Shown: positions 19,310 through 29,080, counted from the first letter of the stretch. The stretch: 64,000 nucleotides of DNA from Lunatimonas salinarum (GCF_017811155.1 NZ_JACVCV010000019.1:1-64000); one strand, 5' to 3'. The notes: generated by a model from the letters alone, not told the origin. Numbers and translations are program-made.

Positions 19310-19555
19310 ATGCACCTAGAAATCATTACTCCCGATAAAAAAATATTCGAAGGAGAAGTTTCAGAAGCTTCCTTTCCCGGAGCGGATGGATCGTTTCAGG
19401 TATTAAAAAACCACGCACCTATCGTATCGGCATTGGCCACAGGATCTGTTTCCTTTTCCACCTCAGATGGAAAACAGACCCTGCAGGTACACGGAGGCGT
19501 GGTCGAAGTAAACGACAACAAAATCATCGTGTTGGCAGAGAAGGTATTGGTATAA
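19310..19555 (+). CDS. atpC: F-type ATP synthase subunit epsilon, short form
   Basis: This 81-residue protein corresponds to the N-terminal beta-sandwich of epsilon (MHLEIITPDKKIFEGEVSEA, FPGADGSFQVLKNHAPIVSA). It ends where the C-terminal two-helix inhibitory domain would begin; Escherichia coli epsilon has about 139 residues. The short form is common in Bacteroidota. It should still connect gamma to the c-ring but cannot inhibit ATP hydrolysis by the extended-helix mechanism. A strong terminator follows. Confidence 0.93.
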   Translation: MHLEIITPDKKIFEGEVSEASFPGADGSFQVLKNHAPIVSALATGSVSFSTSDGKQTLQVHGGVVEVNDNKIIVLAEKVLV

Positions 19556-19580
19556 CCTGCCCTTCCTCTTCCTACTGCCA

Positions 19581-19614
19581 AAAAGGGCGGCCAATGGATT
19601 GGCCGCCCTTTTTT
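19581..19614 (+). terminator. Strong intrinsic terminator after atpC
   Basis: AAAAGGGCGGCCAA pairs with TTGGCCGCCCTTTT around the loop TGGA and ends in a T run. It is perfectly symmetrical, so it can act for atpDC and for the converging gene that ends at 19639. Confidence 0.9.
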
Positions 19615-19638
19615 CATATTAGAGCCTAACAAAATTGA

Positions 19639-20190
19639 TTAAGTAATTTCCCCAAAAATGCCGGTTTCTAAACCGTCTAAACTTTTGGTGTTTTTCTCCG
19701 ACCAATAGGCTTCTATCCCTTCCGTCCCCTGCTTATCAGCCCATGCAGCAAGTGTAGGACGTTCTTCTTTAAAATCCATCAATGGAACCGCGAACCCACA
19801 GGAAGTCTGCACGAGCTCTATAGCTAGTTCCACCACCTGTCTGGCACCTGAAATAGCCGGGAACAGCCCCACCAACTCCCCAAACTGCGTGTCGCGAGGA
19901 TGAAAGATTTTGGCCGTTCCATAGAGCCTCAAAATCATCGGCTTCCCTTCAAAGGCACAAAATAGGATCGTCATCCTAGGGAGTTGGCGCAAATGCGCGG
20001 CCGTCTCATTGCCGCTTCCGGTAAGATTGAGCCAGACAACCCGTTTATCGTCCAAAACCCGCAGCGTATCCATCCCTTTTGGGGAAACGTTGACTCTTCC
20101 CTCAGCCGCTGCCGTGCCGACAAAAAAGATCTTTTGCCTTTCGATAAAGCCCTTTATATCAGGGGTAAGTGATGCAAATTGCTTTCCCAT
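19639..20190 (-). CDS. Pyridoxamine 5'-phosphate oxidase-fold (FMN-binding) protein
   Basis: This 183-residue protein has the split-barrel flavin-binding fold. Typical features are the opening helix FIERQKIFFVGTAA, the strand GRVNVSPKGMDTLRVLDDKR, and NLTGSGNETAAHLRQLPRMT. Members bind FMN or related cofactors, and many have no known substrate. It lies downstream of the glp operon on the same strand, after a doubtful small ORF. No functional link to glycerol use is evident. Confidence 0.85.
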   Translation of the reverse strand: MGKQFASLTPDIKGFIERQKIFFVGTAAAEGRVNVSPKGMDTLRVLDDKRVVWLNLTGSGNETAAHLRQLPRMTILFCAFEGKPMILRLYGTAKIFHPRDTQFGELVGLFPAISGARQVVELAIELVQTSCGFAVPLMDFKEERPTLAAWADKQGTEGIEAYWSEKNTKSLDGLETGIFGEIT

Positions 20191-20195
20191 ATCAA

Positions 20196-20474
20196 TTATC
20201 TGTTTACCGGAAAATGAAAAGACAGGTTAACCATAAAAAACACTGAAGGTGCAGGCCATGGAAAACAAGGCGCCAATGACAACCGTGGGGCGAAAATCCG
20301 AGAGATTCGCTTATCAAAAAACATGATACCAACCCCTAAGACGATGGCTAGCCGCGCCTTGGTTAGTAGTTGTACATAATCCTTGCCGCAGTCCCCATAT
20401 ACATACCCTCCTGGGTAATTCATTTCTTCCATGCCGAGTAAACAGATGACAAGCTTCCTGAATAAACTACGCAT
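20196..20474 (-). CDS. Doubtful small ORF between glpF and the PNPOx-fold gene
   Basis: This 92-codon ORF starts MRSLFRKLVICLLGMEEMNY and includes one hydrophobic stretch (ARLAIVLGVGIMFF). The tail is Pro/Phe-rich and does not look like a folded domain. It may be a small membrane protein or a frameshifted remnant. It ends 5 bases before the PNPOx-fold gene start. I recognise no family. Confidence 0.25.
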   Translation of the reverse strand: MRSLFRKLVICLLGMEEMNYPGGYVYGDCGKDYVQLLTKARLAIVLGVGIMFFDKRISRIFAPRLSLAPCFPWPAPSVFFMVNLSFHFPVNR

Positions 20475-20531
20475 AAACTAGTACCCCTAAAAGGTCTACA
20501 AGAAACACAAAGCCGGTAGCCAATCCATTGA

Positions 20532-21278
20532 CTAAACCATCCCCCACACTCCCAACAACATATAAATCCCTGCCGCAATGGACGCACCTAATATGGGCCC
20601 CACGATGGGAACCCAACTGTAGGCCCAATCGCTGCCGCCCTTACCTTTGATAGGCAGAATGGCATGCATGATGCGTGGCCCCAAGTCACGAGCAGGATTG
20701 ATGGCATATCCGGTGGTACCCCCCAGCGATAGGCCGATCACCCAAACCAAAAAGGCCACAGGCAGCGCACCCAAAGACCCAAGACCTATAGGGGTATTAT
20801 TCCCATCGTTAATAACGGGATCCGTTGAATATAAAATCACAATAATCAGCACCGATGTACCAACCATTTCAGAAACCAAATTTGAACCGTAATTCCTGAT
20901 CGCAGGTACCGTACCAAAGGGAGCAAACTTTAATCCCGGATCAGGGGTGGCATCAAAATGATCCTTGTATACCAACCAGGCAATCCCCGAACCAAACATG
21001 GCACCCAATACCTGCGCTAAAATATAATGCGGAACCTGGCTCCACTCGAAGTCCCCCGCAACAGCTAAACCTATTGAAACAGCAGGATTAAGATGCGCGC
21101 CACTGTAGGGGCCAGCAACTACCACTCCAATAAAAACGCCTAATGCCCAAGCCGTGGTGATCACGATCCACCCGGAATCAAAACCCTTGGTCTTATTCAA
21201 GACCACATTGGCAACGACCCCGGAGCCCATGGCTATCAACAGGGAGGTTCCTACAAATTCAGCAACAAATGTCGTCAT
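20532..21278 (-). CDS. glpF: Glycerol uptake facilitator (aquaglyceroporin)
   Basis: This 248-residue MIP-family channel passively admits glycerol. Six membrane helices and two half-helices carry the NPA boxes AHLNPAVSIG and YAINPARDLGPR. The Asp right after the second NPAR is the usual mark of glycerol-conducting rather than water-only channels. It is the third gene of glpD-glpK-glpF, starting 3 bases after glpK, so trapped glycerol can be phosphorylated at once. Confidence 0.95.
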   Translation of the reverse strand: MTTFVAEFVGTSLLIAMGSGVVANVVLNKTKGFDSGWIVITTAWALGVFIGVVVAGPYSGAHLNPAVSIGLAVAGDFEWSQVPHYILAQVLGAMFGSGIAWLVYKDHFDATPDPGLKFAPFGTVPAIRNYGSNLVSEMVGTSVLIIVILYSTDPVINDGNNTPIGLGSLGALPVAFLVWVIGLSLGGTTGYAINPARDLGPRIMHAILPIKGKGGSDWAYSWVPIVGPILGASIAAGIYMLLGVWGMV

Positions 21279-21281
21279 AGC

Positions 21282-22784
21282 TTAATCCTCCATCCAGTTT
21301 AAGGTTCTATCAATGGCTTTATGCCAAAAATGCAGGTTTTTTGCCACCTTTGCCTGATCCATTTTCGGCTCAAAACTTGCATCGGCGTCCCACAATTCCC
21401 GAAGATCCTCCACGCTCTTCCAAAAACCTACTGCTAATCCAGCCAGGTAAGCCGCCCCCAATGCCGTGGTCTCCAACATTTGAGGCCGCTTAATCTCACA
21501 TCGAATAAGGTCGGCCTGAAACTGCATCAAAAAATCATTTGCTGTAGCGCCACCGTCCACCCGCATCTCCTTCGTCTCCTCTCCTGCATCCCTTTCCATC
21601 GCCTTTAGCACATCGTACACTTGATACGCAATGGCCTCTAGCGCAGCCCTTGCCATGTGTGCACGGGTAGTTCCTCGGGTTATCCCAAAAAAGGCTCCTC
21701 GGGCTCCTTGATCCCAGTATGGTGCTCCCAAACCCGTCAATGCAGGCACAAAGTAAACACCCTCGTTATCCTCCAAACTTTCCGCAAGCATTTGGCTATC
21801 CGCTGCTTGACGAATGACCTCTACCCCATCCCTAAGCCACTGAATGGCCGCACCTCCAATAAAAACACTGCCCTCTAAGGCATAAGTCACCTTTCCGTCA
21901 AGGCCCCATGCGATGGTTGTAAGCAGTTTATTCGTGGACTGAACCGGCTTCTCTCCCGTATTCATGACCAAGAAGCAGCCTGTACCGTAGGTCGTCTTTG
22001 CCATTCCGGGCTTCAAGCAAAGCTGTCCAAACAAAGCCGCTTGCTGATCCCCCGCAATCCCTGCGATTGGTATCTTTTCAGAAAACACGTCCCCAGCCGT
22101 AGTACAGAATTGGCCACTACTCGGCTTCACCTCCGGCAATATAGAAGCGGGAATATCAAACAGCTCCAACAGCTCTTCGTCCCACTTGAGTTCGTGGATG
22201 TTAAAAATCATCGTTCTACTGGCATTGGTAAAATCGGTCAGGTGCTCCTTTCCACTGCTTAGCTTCCAAATCAACCACGTATCCACCGTACCGAAACAGA
22301 CCTCTCCCCGGTTGGCCTTTTCTCTGACGCCCTCGACGTTATCCAAGACCCACTTGATCTTGGTAGCAGAGAAATAGGCATCGATGATTAGGCCTGTTTT
22401 TCTGCTTATCAACTCTCCATGACCCTGATCCTTTAGTTGGTTGCAATAGGAAGAAGTCCTTCTGTCCTGCCATACGATGGCGTTGTAAAGCGGTCTTCCG
22501 GAATTCCTGTCCCACAGGATAGTGGTCTCCCGTTGATTGGTGATCCCTATACCGGCCAGCTGAGCAGCTGTAATGCCGGCCTTTGTGATGGCTTCCGTGG
22601 CCACACTTGCCTGGGAAGTCCATATCTCGGCGGGATCGTGCTCCACCCATCCGGGCTTGGGAAAATGCTGTTCGAAATCCTTCTGTGCCACCGCCACGGA
22701 ACGTCCGGCAGCATCGAAAAGTATGGCCCTAGAGCTAGTGGTACCTTGGTCTAGAGCGAGGATAAATTGGGTTTGGTTTGTCAT
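21282..22784 (-). CDS. glpK: Glycerol kinase
   Basis: This 500-residue FGGY-family kinase makes sn-glycerol 3-phosphate from glycerol and ATP. It opens with [16 protein letters not shown] and has the family segments [26 protein letters not shown] and the C-terminal [16 protein letters not shown]. The length is normal. It lies 3 bases from both neighbours, glpD upstream and glpF downstream, in one operon on the minus strand. Confidence 0.98.
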   Translation of the reverse strand: MTNQTQFILALDQGTTSSRAILFDAAGRSVAVAQKDFEQHFPKPGWVEHDPAEIWTSQASVATEAITKAGITAAQLAGIGITNQRETTILWDRNSGRPLYNAIVWQDRRTSSYCNQLKDQGHGELISRKTGLIIDAYFSATKIKWVLDNVEGVREKANRGEVCFGTVDTWLIWKLSSGKEHLTDFTNASRTMIFNIHELKWDEELLELFDIPASILPEVKPSSGQFCTTAGDVFSEKIPIAGIAGDQQAALFGQLCLKPGMAKTTYGTGCFLVMNTGEKPVQSTNKLLTTIAWGLDGKVTYALEGSVFIGGAAIQWLRDGVEVIRQAADSQMLAESLEDNEGVYFVPALTGLGAPYWDQGARGAFFGITRGTTRAHMARAALEAIAYQVYDVLKAMERDAGEETKEMRVDGGATANDFLMQFQADLIRCEIKRPQMLETTALGAAYLAGLAVGFWKSVEDLRELWDADASFEPKMDQAKVAKNLHFWHKAIDRTLNWMED

Positions 22785-22787
22785 GAA

Positions 22788-24356
22788 TTAGAGGCTATCG
22801 ATTACATATTTATTTGCTAATTTATTAAAATCTTCCAATTGAGCAGTAATCCAGTCCACGTCTTTTCCCAATTCTGCCGCCATCAATTCCGCAACTCTTG
22901 GCGCCATGGCAATGGCTGCCTTGGCGTCCAAAATCAAAACCCGCATCCTACGGGACAATACATCCTCCACTTTCATGGCCATTTCCTCACGAACGGCCCA
23001 AACCACCTCTGCCTCGGTATAGGGATACCTTTCATGCAAGCATTTGCTCAGTGAGGGATCACCTTCTACCATTTTCCGCAACCTAGCCCCCGCTGAACCG
23101 TAGCTTCGCCAATGGCCGGATTCCAATGATTCACTATATCCGTGCAGCCTCACATCCATCGATTTACTGGCCTTCAACTTTACTCTGATTACTTTCCCTA
23201 CCGCTTCAACCGTATCTTCTCCCATTTTCCGAAAAGTTGTCCATTTCCCCCCGGTAAGGGTAATCAGCCCAGAATCGGATACGATGATCTTGTGGCTGCG
23301 GGAAATCTCCTTGGTCTTCATACTTCCCTCTTTGGGTGCAGCCAATGGCCGCAATCCGGCAAATACAGAAAGTACATCCGCTCTTGTGGGAGGATTCTTT
23401 AGGTACTGACGTGCTGTATCCAAAATAAACGAGATTTCGCTCGCCAACGGCCTTGGCTCCATCTTGGCCTTTTCCCGGAGAGTGTCCGTTGTGCCCACCA
23501 CCAACTTATCCTGCCAAGGTACGGCAAACAGCACCCTCCCATCAGAGGTGGCAGGGATCATCAACGCATCCTGACCACCCAAAAAAGTCCGGTCCATCAC
23601 CAAGTGAATCCCCTGACTTGGTTGTATGGTTTTACCGATATCGGGTTGATCCATCCGTAATATCTTATCTGCAAACACACCGGTTGCGTTTACCACCGCC
23701 CTTGCCCTTACCCGGTATTTTTTGCCGCCTAAGGTATCCTTGACAGAGACCCCTTCCACTTTCCCTTCGCAATTCTTCAGCACATCTGAGACGGGCATAT
23801 GATTGAGTACGCAGCCTCCCATGGCATCACAACTCTGGGCAATCGCAAGCGCCAGCCTCGCATCGTCAAACTGCCCATCGTGGTAGACGATTCCTCCCAG
23901 CAGGCCTTCCGATTTTATCTGTGGCAAACGTTCCAAGGTCATCTCCCTAGAAATAAATCGGCTTTTGCCCAACCGCAACCTACCGGCCATCCAATCGTAA
24001 ATTTTCAACCCGATAGAATACTTCCAGCGATCAAAAAAAGTATAAATAGGTATGATAAACGGCTGATTTTCGGTCAAGTGTGGCGCATTATGCAGCAGTC
24101 TTCCACGCTCTTTTAATGCTTCAAACACCAAACCTACCTCGCCCTGAGCCAAGTATCGGACTCCACCATGCACCAGTTTGGTACTACGACTGGAAGTCCC
24201 CTGCGCAAAATCCGCCCGTTCAAACAATGCGACACTGAGCCCTCTGGAAAGCGCATCCAACGCAACACCTAATCCGGAGGCACCGCCTCCTATTACCGCC
24301 AAATCCCACACTCTTTCCTTATTCTCAAGCTTCTTTAAATTTGCATTTCTATCCAT
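22788..24356 (-). CDS. glpD: Glycerol-3-phosphate dehydrogenase, FAD-dependent
   Basis: This 522-residue membrane-associated flavoenzyme oxidises glycerol 3-phosphate to dihydroxyacetone phosphate and passes electrons to quinone. The FAD-binding start is VIGGGASGLGVALDA, with the GlpD signature RSTKLVHGGVRYL and LTGGKWTTFRKM near the C-terminal domain. It is the first gene of the glp operon and is divergent from the DeoR-type regulator, with 175 bases between starts. Confidence 0.96.
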   Translation of the reverse strand: MDRNANLKKLENKERVWDLAVIGGGASGLGVALDALSRGLSVALFERADFAQGTSSRSTKLVHGGVRYLAQGEVGLVFEALKERGRLLHNAPHLTENQPFIIPIYTFFDRWKYSIGLKIYDWMAGRLRLGKSRFISREMTLERLPQIKSEGLLGGIVYHDGQFDDARLALAIAQSCDAMGGCVLNHMPVSDVLKNCEGKVEGVSVKDTLGGKKYRVRARAVVNATGVFADKILRMDQPDIGKTIQPSQGIHLVMDRTFLGGQDALMIPATSDGRVLFAVPWQDKLVVGTTDTLREKAKMEPRPLASEISFILDTARQYLKNPPTRADVLSVFAGLRPLAAPKEGSMKTKEISRSHKIIVSDSGLITLTGGKWTTFRKMGEDTVEAVGKVIRVKLKASKSMDVRLHGYSESLESGHWRSYGSAGARLRKMVEGDPSLSKCLHERYPYTEAEVVWAVREEMAMKVEDVLSRRMRVLILDAKAAIAMAPRVAELMAAELGKDVDWITAQLEDFNKLANKYVIDSL

Positions 24357-24484
24357 TACCCATACATTTACTCAAAAGTAATACAAAAAGATACAAAGGG
24401 AAAGAAAAGGAAACTAAATTAAGACCATTTACTTTCTTTTCCATTGACATTTCCTTAATATTAAGCATATATTCGTCGCCAAGA

Positions 24485-24501
24485 TTTCCTTTCTAAGGAA
24501 A
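24485..24501. promoter_or_regulatory. Dyad in the glpD/DeoR intergenic region, candidate operator
   Basis: TTTCCTT-TCT-AAGGAAA is a perfect 7-3-7 dyad, 31 bases upstream of the DeoR-type start codon. It sits in the divergent region shared with glpD. A DeoR-family repressor responding to glycerol 3-phosphate could bind here, but only position and symmetry support this. Confidence 0.35.
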
Positions 24502-24531
24502 ACTTCCAATGAATCCAATTCCATTACTGAC

Positions 24532-25293
24532 ATGACCATAGCGGAAAGACACAAGTTCATTTTAGAAAACCTGCAAAGTGCAGGCTATGTGAGTGTGGCA
24601 GAACTCAGCAAAAAGCTGAACGTCACGATGGTCACTATCCGAAAAGACCTGAAAATTTTAGAAGACAAAGGCTTGCTTTTTCGTACGCACGGCAGTGCAA
24701 CCCCGGTGGCACCCTACGTAAACGACCGTCCTGTTGACGAAAAGAAACTGGTTCACGTCAGTCAGAAACTGACCATTGCCAAAAAGGCGATTGGTTTCCT
24801 ACAGAACAACGACGCAGTTATCATCGGGTCAGGCACCACGGTGGTTGCCTTTGCCCAAGCTATTCCGAAGGAGTTACACCTCACCATTCTTACTGGCGCC
24901 ATGAATGTCACCATGGCTCTACTGCAAAATCCGAATGTCGAACTGGTTCAATTGGGTGGGGTTGTCCGCAAGAGTAGCAGCTCCGTGGTGGGGCACTATG
25001 CCGAGGAAATGATCCGCCAATTTGCATGCAGTACCCTGTTTCTAAGCGTGGATGGAGTAGACCTGGAGTTTGGACTCACGACCACCAACATGATGGAAGC
25101 CCATCTGAACACGCTGATGATACATGCCGTGCAAAAGACGGTGATTCTGGCAGACTCGAGTAAATTTGGTAAAAAAGGATTTGGCAAAATCGCCAATCTC
25201 GAAGACGTAGATGTCGTTATAACCGACGATGGCCTATCGTCGCATTACATAGAAAAAATGGAAGAAAAAGGCATCGAAGTAATCATCGCCTAA
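24532..25293 (+). CDS. DeoR-family transcriptional regulator (GlpR-like)
   Basis: This 253-residue repressor has an N-terminal DeoR helix-turn-helix (YVSVAELSKKLNVTMVTIRK, then LEDKGLLFRTHGSA). A C-terminal sugar-phosphate sensor domain of the DeoRC type contains VIIGSGTTVVAFA and ADSSKFGKKGF. It is divergent from glpD-glpK-glpF, which makes it the probable glycerol 3-phosphate-responsive regulator of that operon. The specific ligand is inferred from the neighbours. Confidence 0.88.
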   Translation: MTIAERHKFILENLQSAGYVSVAELSKKLNVTMVTIRKDLKILEDKGLLFRTHGSATPVAPYVNDRPVDEKKLVHVSQKLTIAKKAIGFLQNNDAVIIGSGTTVVAFAQAIPKELHLTILTGAMNVTMALLQNPNVELVQLGGVVRKSSSSVVGHYAEEMIRQFACSTLFLSVDGVDLEFGLTTTNMMEAHLNTLMIHAVQKTVILADSSKFGKKGFGKIANLEDVDVVITDDGLSSHYIEKMEEKGIEVIIA

Positions 25294-25348
25294 TCGCTAG
25301 CCGGATTACATCGATGCCTCAAATGCAGGCACCATAAAGAACAGAACG

Positions 25349-26656
25349 CTACAAACGCGCGTCTACCAACTCTTTGGCCAACACGGATTTTACATCAAAA
25401 ACCACCTGCGTATCCGATTTACCGATCGGCCAAGCTTTAAATTCCTTGTGCGCAACTGCCAACACAATGGCAGAATAGTCTGCCAAATTAGGTGTCTCTC
25501 CACCATTCAGGATCGATATACCATATTCATGTGCCACCTCTTCTTTGTTTGCCCAAGGGTCATACACATCAACCTCCATGTCAAAGGTTTTAAGTTCGTG
25601 GTAAATGTCAATCACCCGGGTATTTCGCACGTCCGGGCAATCCTCCTTGAAGGTAAACCCGAGGATAAGCACTTTCGAGTCAATTACTTTGAGGTCTTTG
25701 CGCATCATCAACTTGATGACTTCTGTAGCGACGTGCTTGCCCATACTATCGTTCAAGCGACGGCCCGCCAGAATTATTTCCGGATGGTAGCCCACTTCCT
25801 GAGCCTTTTGAGCTAAGTAATAGGGGTCAACACCGATACAATGCCCTCCTACCAAACCCGGCCGGAACGGAAGAAAATTCCATTTTGTCCCTGCGGCGAT
25901 AAGCACCTCTTGGGTATCGATGCCCATCAGGCTGAATATTTTGGACAACTCATTCACAAACGCAATATTGATATCCCTCTGGGAGTTCTCGATGACCTTT
26001 GCTGCCTCGGCCACCTTGATCGAAGGAGCGAGATGGGTGCCCGCAGTTATCACCGCTTTATACAACGAGTCTACATATTCGGCCGCTTCGGGGGTACTCC
26101 CTGAGGTCACTTTCAAAATTTTTGCAACCGTATGTTCTTTATCTCCGGGGTTGATGCGTTCCGGTGAATACCCCACGTAAAAATCCTCGTTAAATTTCAT
26201 ACCTGAAACTTTCTCAAGCACAGGAACGCATTCATCCTCGGTCACCCCAGGATAAACAGTAGACTCATAGATGACCACATCGCCTTTTTTTAGTGCGTGG
26301 GCTACGGTCTCTGAGGCTTTGATCATCGGAGTAAGAACGGGACGATTATGCCGGTCTGTAGGGGTAGGAACCGTTACCACAAAAATATTGGCCTGCTTCA
26401 GATGCTCACTCTGATCCGTACAGAAAAGTCCGCCTTTTCCACCCAACTCAGACACTATCACTCGCTGCAAATCATCATCCTCCACCTCAAGGGTGAAATC
26501 CTTCCCTTCGTTCAACTCCCGCACCCGCTTGGATGAAATATCAAATCCGATAACCGGAAACTTTTTGGCAAATTCAACCGCAAGCGGAAGCCCTACATAT
26601 CCCAACCCAATTACGGCGATTGTAGAATCAGAAAATGGTTTTAATGGTGCACTCAT
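25349..26656 (-). CDS. Nucleotide-sugar 6-dehydrogenase (TviB/WecC type)
   Basis: This 435-residue enzyme oxidises the C6 hydroxyl of a UDP-N-acetylhexosamine to a uronic acid, using two NAD. The N-terminal Rossmann motif is IAVIGLGYVGLPLAVEF. The catalytic cysteine lies in VGGHCIGVDPYYLA, and the C-terminal UDP-binding domain includes LGFTFKEDCPDVRNTR. The sequence style (SSKRVRELNEGKDFTLEVED) is closest to TviB/WbpA-like enzymes. With wecB just upstream on the same strand, it probably supplies an acidic amino sugar such as UDP-ManNAcA for surface polysaccharide. The exact substrate is uncertain. Confidence 0.9.
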   Translation of the reverse strand: MSAPLKPFSDSTIAVIGLGYVGLPLAVEFAKKFPVIGFDISSKRVRELNEGKDFTLEVEDDDLQRVIVSELGGKGGLFCTDQSEHLKQANIFVVTVPTPTDRHNRPVLTPMIKASETVAHALKKGDVVIYESTVYPGVTEDECVPVLEKVSGMKFNEDFYVGYSPERINPGDKEHTVAKILKVTSGSTPEAAEYVDSLYKAVITAGTHLAPSIKVAEAAKVIENSQRDINIAFVNELSKIFSLMGIDTQEVLIAAGTKWNFLPFRPGLVGGHCIGVDPYYLAQKAQEVGYHPEIILAGRRLNDSMGKHVATEVIKLMMRKDLKVIDSKVLILGFTFKEDCPDVRNTRVIDIYHELKTFDMEVDVYDPWANKEEVAHEYGISILNGGETPNLADYSAIVLAVAHKEFKAWPIGKSDTQVVFDVKSVLAKELVDARL

Positions 26657-26756
26657 CTTTTTTTATCGCAATGAAAATATGTTATCAAACAACTTTAACG
26701 TATGAAAAGCCCTTTGGCAATTATTAAACCTGCTATCGCTGCTATATGATGCAGCG

Positions 26757-27848
26757 TCACGCCTTCTGTAAGAGGATTTCAATAATGCGCTTGGCAGTAT
26801 GACCATCCCAAAGTTCCGGGATGCTTCCCCTTTTCCAACTGCCTCCGAAGAGCTTTTTCATCGCAGGAGCGATGGCCTGGGGGTCTGTACCGAGTAGTTC
26901 GTTTGTTCCCAAGGTGATGGTTTCCGGCCTTTCGGTATTGTCCCGAAGCGTCATGCAGGGGACACCCATTACCGTAGTTTCTTCAGTAATTCCGCCCGAA
27001 TCAGTAACGACCGCCTTAGACCGCTCCACGAGAAAATTAAACTCCAAATAACCCAGCGGCTCGATCATATGCAACCTTTCGTGAGAAATCCCGATGCGGT
27101 TTAGCATGGCTTTCGTTCGAGGGTGTACCGGAAAAATTAACGGCAAACCTTCTGTATTTGCGACAATTTCATCGATCAGGTACTTCAATTTTTCCTCTTG
27201 ATCTACGTTAGCAGGTCTATGAAGTGTCATCACCAGATACCCTCTATCTTCCAACGACAAGGCATCCCAAACGTCAGGCTTTTGGAACCTCGGACGGTGC
27301 TTTATCAAAGTGTCGATCATGGTATTGCCCACAAAAAATATGCGCTCGTCTCCGATGCCCGAATTCCTTAGGTTGGTATTAGCCACCTCAGAGGTAGTAA
27401 AAAAGTAATTTGTAATGCTGTCTGTCACCAGCCTATTGATCTCTTCCGGCATAGTCCAATCACCGGAGCGAATTCCAGCCTCAACATGGGCTACCTTTAC
27501 ATGCAGCTTTTGTGCGGTGATCGCACAAGCCATCGTCGAGGTGACGTCACCCACCACCAAGCAAATATCAGGTTTTCGGCTTTCGAGCAAAAGCTTTTCA
27601 TAGCCCACCATGATTGCGGCAGTCTGTTCAGCCTGCGTGCCTCCCCCTGCCCCAAGATTTACATCCGGCTGCGGAATACCCAGCTGCTCAAAAAAACTAT
27701 CCGACATATTCTTGTCGTAATGCTGACCCGTGTGGATCAATCGAAAATCAATGTCTTTCCCGTCATTTTTAGCCGCAATGACTGCATCAATGATCGGAGA
27801 AATCTTCATGAAATTAGGACGCGCACCCGCTATCAAATCTACCAGCAT
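26757..27848 (-). CDS. wecB: UDP-N-acetylglucosamine 2-epimerase (non-hydrolysing)
   Basis: This 363-residue enzyme interconverts UDP-GlcNAc and UDP-ManNAc. It has the GT-B-like fold, starting DLIAGARPNFMKISPIIDA. Other motifs are HTGQHYDKNMSD, the active-site region HVEAGIRSGDWTMPEEINR, and VTDSGGITEETTVMGVP. The length is typical. It is followed, after 100 bases, by the nucleotide-sugar dehydrogenase on the same strand, so the two may form a short ManNAc/ManNAcA pathway. Confidence 0.95.
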   Translation of the reverse strand: MLVDLIAGARPNFMKISPIIDAVIAAKNDGKDIDFRLIHTGQHYDKNMSDSFFEQLGIPQPDVNLGAGGGTQAEQTAAIMVGYEKLLLESRKPDICLVVGDVTSTMACAITAQKLHVKVAHVEAGIRSGDWTMPEEINRLVTDSITNYFFTTSEVANTNLRNSGIGDERIFFVGNTMIDTLIKHRPRFQKPDVWDALSLEDRGYLVMTLHRPANVDQEEKLKYLIDEIVANTEGLPLIFPVHPRTKAMLNRIGISHERLHMIEPLGYLEFNFLVERSKAVVTDSGGITEETTVMGVPCMTLRDNTERPETITLGTNELLGTDPQAIAPAMKKLFGGSWKRGSIPELWDGHTAKRIIEILLQKA

Positions 27849-27937
27849 AAAATAAAGCGATTAATACCAAATAAAGAATTTAGAAAATTTCATTATGCAA
27901 ATATGCTCGTTGTAATAAGAAAACAAAACAAAATCTG

Positions 27938-28750
27938 CTACTTATTTACCTGTAAATTAACCAGAACAGGCAAATGATCCGACGCATAGGTCTCCTCTAT
28001 CACCCGATGGGAAGCTATCTGAAAAGCCCGGGGTGGCTTCACCATAATAAAATCAATTTCCTTGTTTGGATTTATTTGAGGACTCGTAGGCGAACATCCT
28101 TCCTTGCAAGACCTGCTAAAGTGTCGATCTAAATAGCCAATCGGACTTTTCGACGCTTCGGCATTGAAGTCTCCTGCAAGAATAATCGGCTTTGGCGGCC
28201 TTTCATCAAAAAAAGACACCAACGCTTCCGCCTGACGAAGTGTCACGGCTTCCCGCTTAAATTCCAAATGGGTCCCGGCAAATGTAATTTCTTGGCCTCC
28301 CGGAAGCTTTACGTCTATAAAAATGGCTGTGCGGGGTTCAGTATCCGGATCATTAGGCAAAGAAAACCCTCCTCGATCGATAATCGGAAACCTAGATAAC
28401 AATGCATTTCCGTATTCACCACCTGCGTGATCTATGGATTTGTAAAAAAACCAATGCATACCGGTGAGTTCCCCGAGCTTCTTCGCCTGATGCAGCGCGG
28501 TGCCGGACCGTACCGTGTAGACGTCCACTTCCTGCAATGCCACGAGATCCGCACCGCTGTCAAGGATCACTTGCGCAATCGCTTCTACTTCTATTTTGCC
28601 TGGCTTTGAGGGAGGGTTACAATGATGTATGTTATAGGAAAGTACAGCAACCTCCTGCGCATGCATGGTGTTCGCCCACAGCGTCCAAATAGTAGTGAGT
28701 CCTACGATGATTACCCGAAAAAATAATCCCCCAAACGAATTGACTTTCAT
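27938..28750 (-). CDS. Secreted endonuclease/exonuclease/phosphatase-family protein
   Basis: This protein of about 270 residues has the metal-dependent EEP fold. I chose the ATG at 28750 because it begins a signal peptide ending ANTMHAQ; an in-frame ATG at 28780 would add ten residues. Catalytic landmarks are LSYNIHH, LVALQEVD (metal Glu), AGDFNAEA (Asp/Asn pair) and ASDHLPVLVNL (the final Asp-His). Members cleave nucleic acids, phosphoinositides or sphingomyelin, and export suggests an extracytoplasmic phosphoester. It stands alone, divergent from the hybrid kinase gene. Confidence 0.88.
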   Translation of the reverse strand: MKVNSFGGLFFRVIIVGLTTIWTLWANTMHAQEVAVLSYNIHHCNPPSKPGKIEVEAIAQVILDSGADLVALQEVDVYTVRSGTALHQAKKLGELTGMHWFFYKSIDHAGGEYGNALLSRFPIIDRGGFSLPNDPDTEPRTAIFIDVKLPGGQEITFAGTHLEFKREAVTLRQAEALVSFFDERPPKPIILAGDFNAEASKSPIGYLDRHFSRSCKEGCSPTSPQINPNKEIDFIMVKPPRAFQIASHRVIEETYASDHLPVLVNLQVNK

Positions 28751-28780
28751 AAAATTACCCATACCTGCTAGAACGGTCAA

Positions 28781-29080
28781 CTACCTGCCACAAAGGTATA
28801 AACTGCTTGGCTTTTTTCCTACGAAGCCGTTGCTGCTAACGAATAAACAAACGCAAGTGTGCCGAATAAAGTAATTTGTCTCCCAAAAGATAAAATATCC
28901 CATAAAATCCCGGTTTCGTTCGAATACAGGATTTTGAATCTTAAACAATAAAAAACGGTATTTAAAAATTTTTTAAAATTAAAGTTTACATTCCCGAAAC
29001 AAACTTCCAAAATATTAGGATGTTTTATAAATTTCTCATAAAATTAAATCGGCAAAGACCGGTCACCTAACATCGGAAAA
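28781..29080. other. Intergenic region, divergent promoters expected
   Basis: About 300 AT-rich bases separate the EEP-family gene from the divergent hybrid kinase gene. They contain long A and T runs (around 28951-28985) but no clear TAnnTTTG element, hairpin or RNA gene. A TTCGAAT near 28919 is not part of a tRNA fold that I can draw. Confidence 0.5.

Noticed and set aside
28911-28935. TTCGAAT resembling a tRNA T-loop
   Set aside because: No acceptor, D or anticodon stems can be drawn around it.
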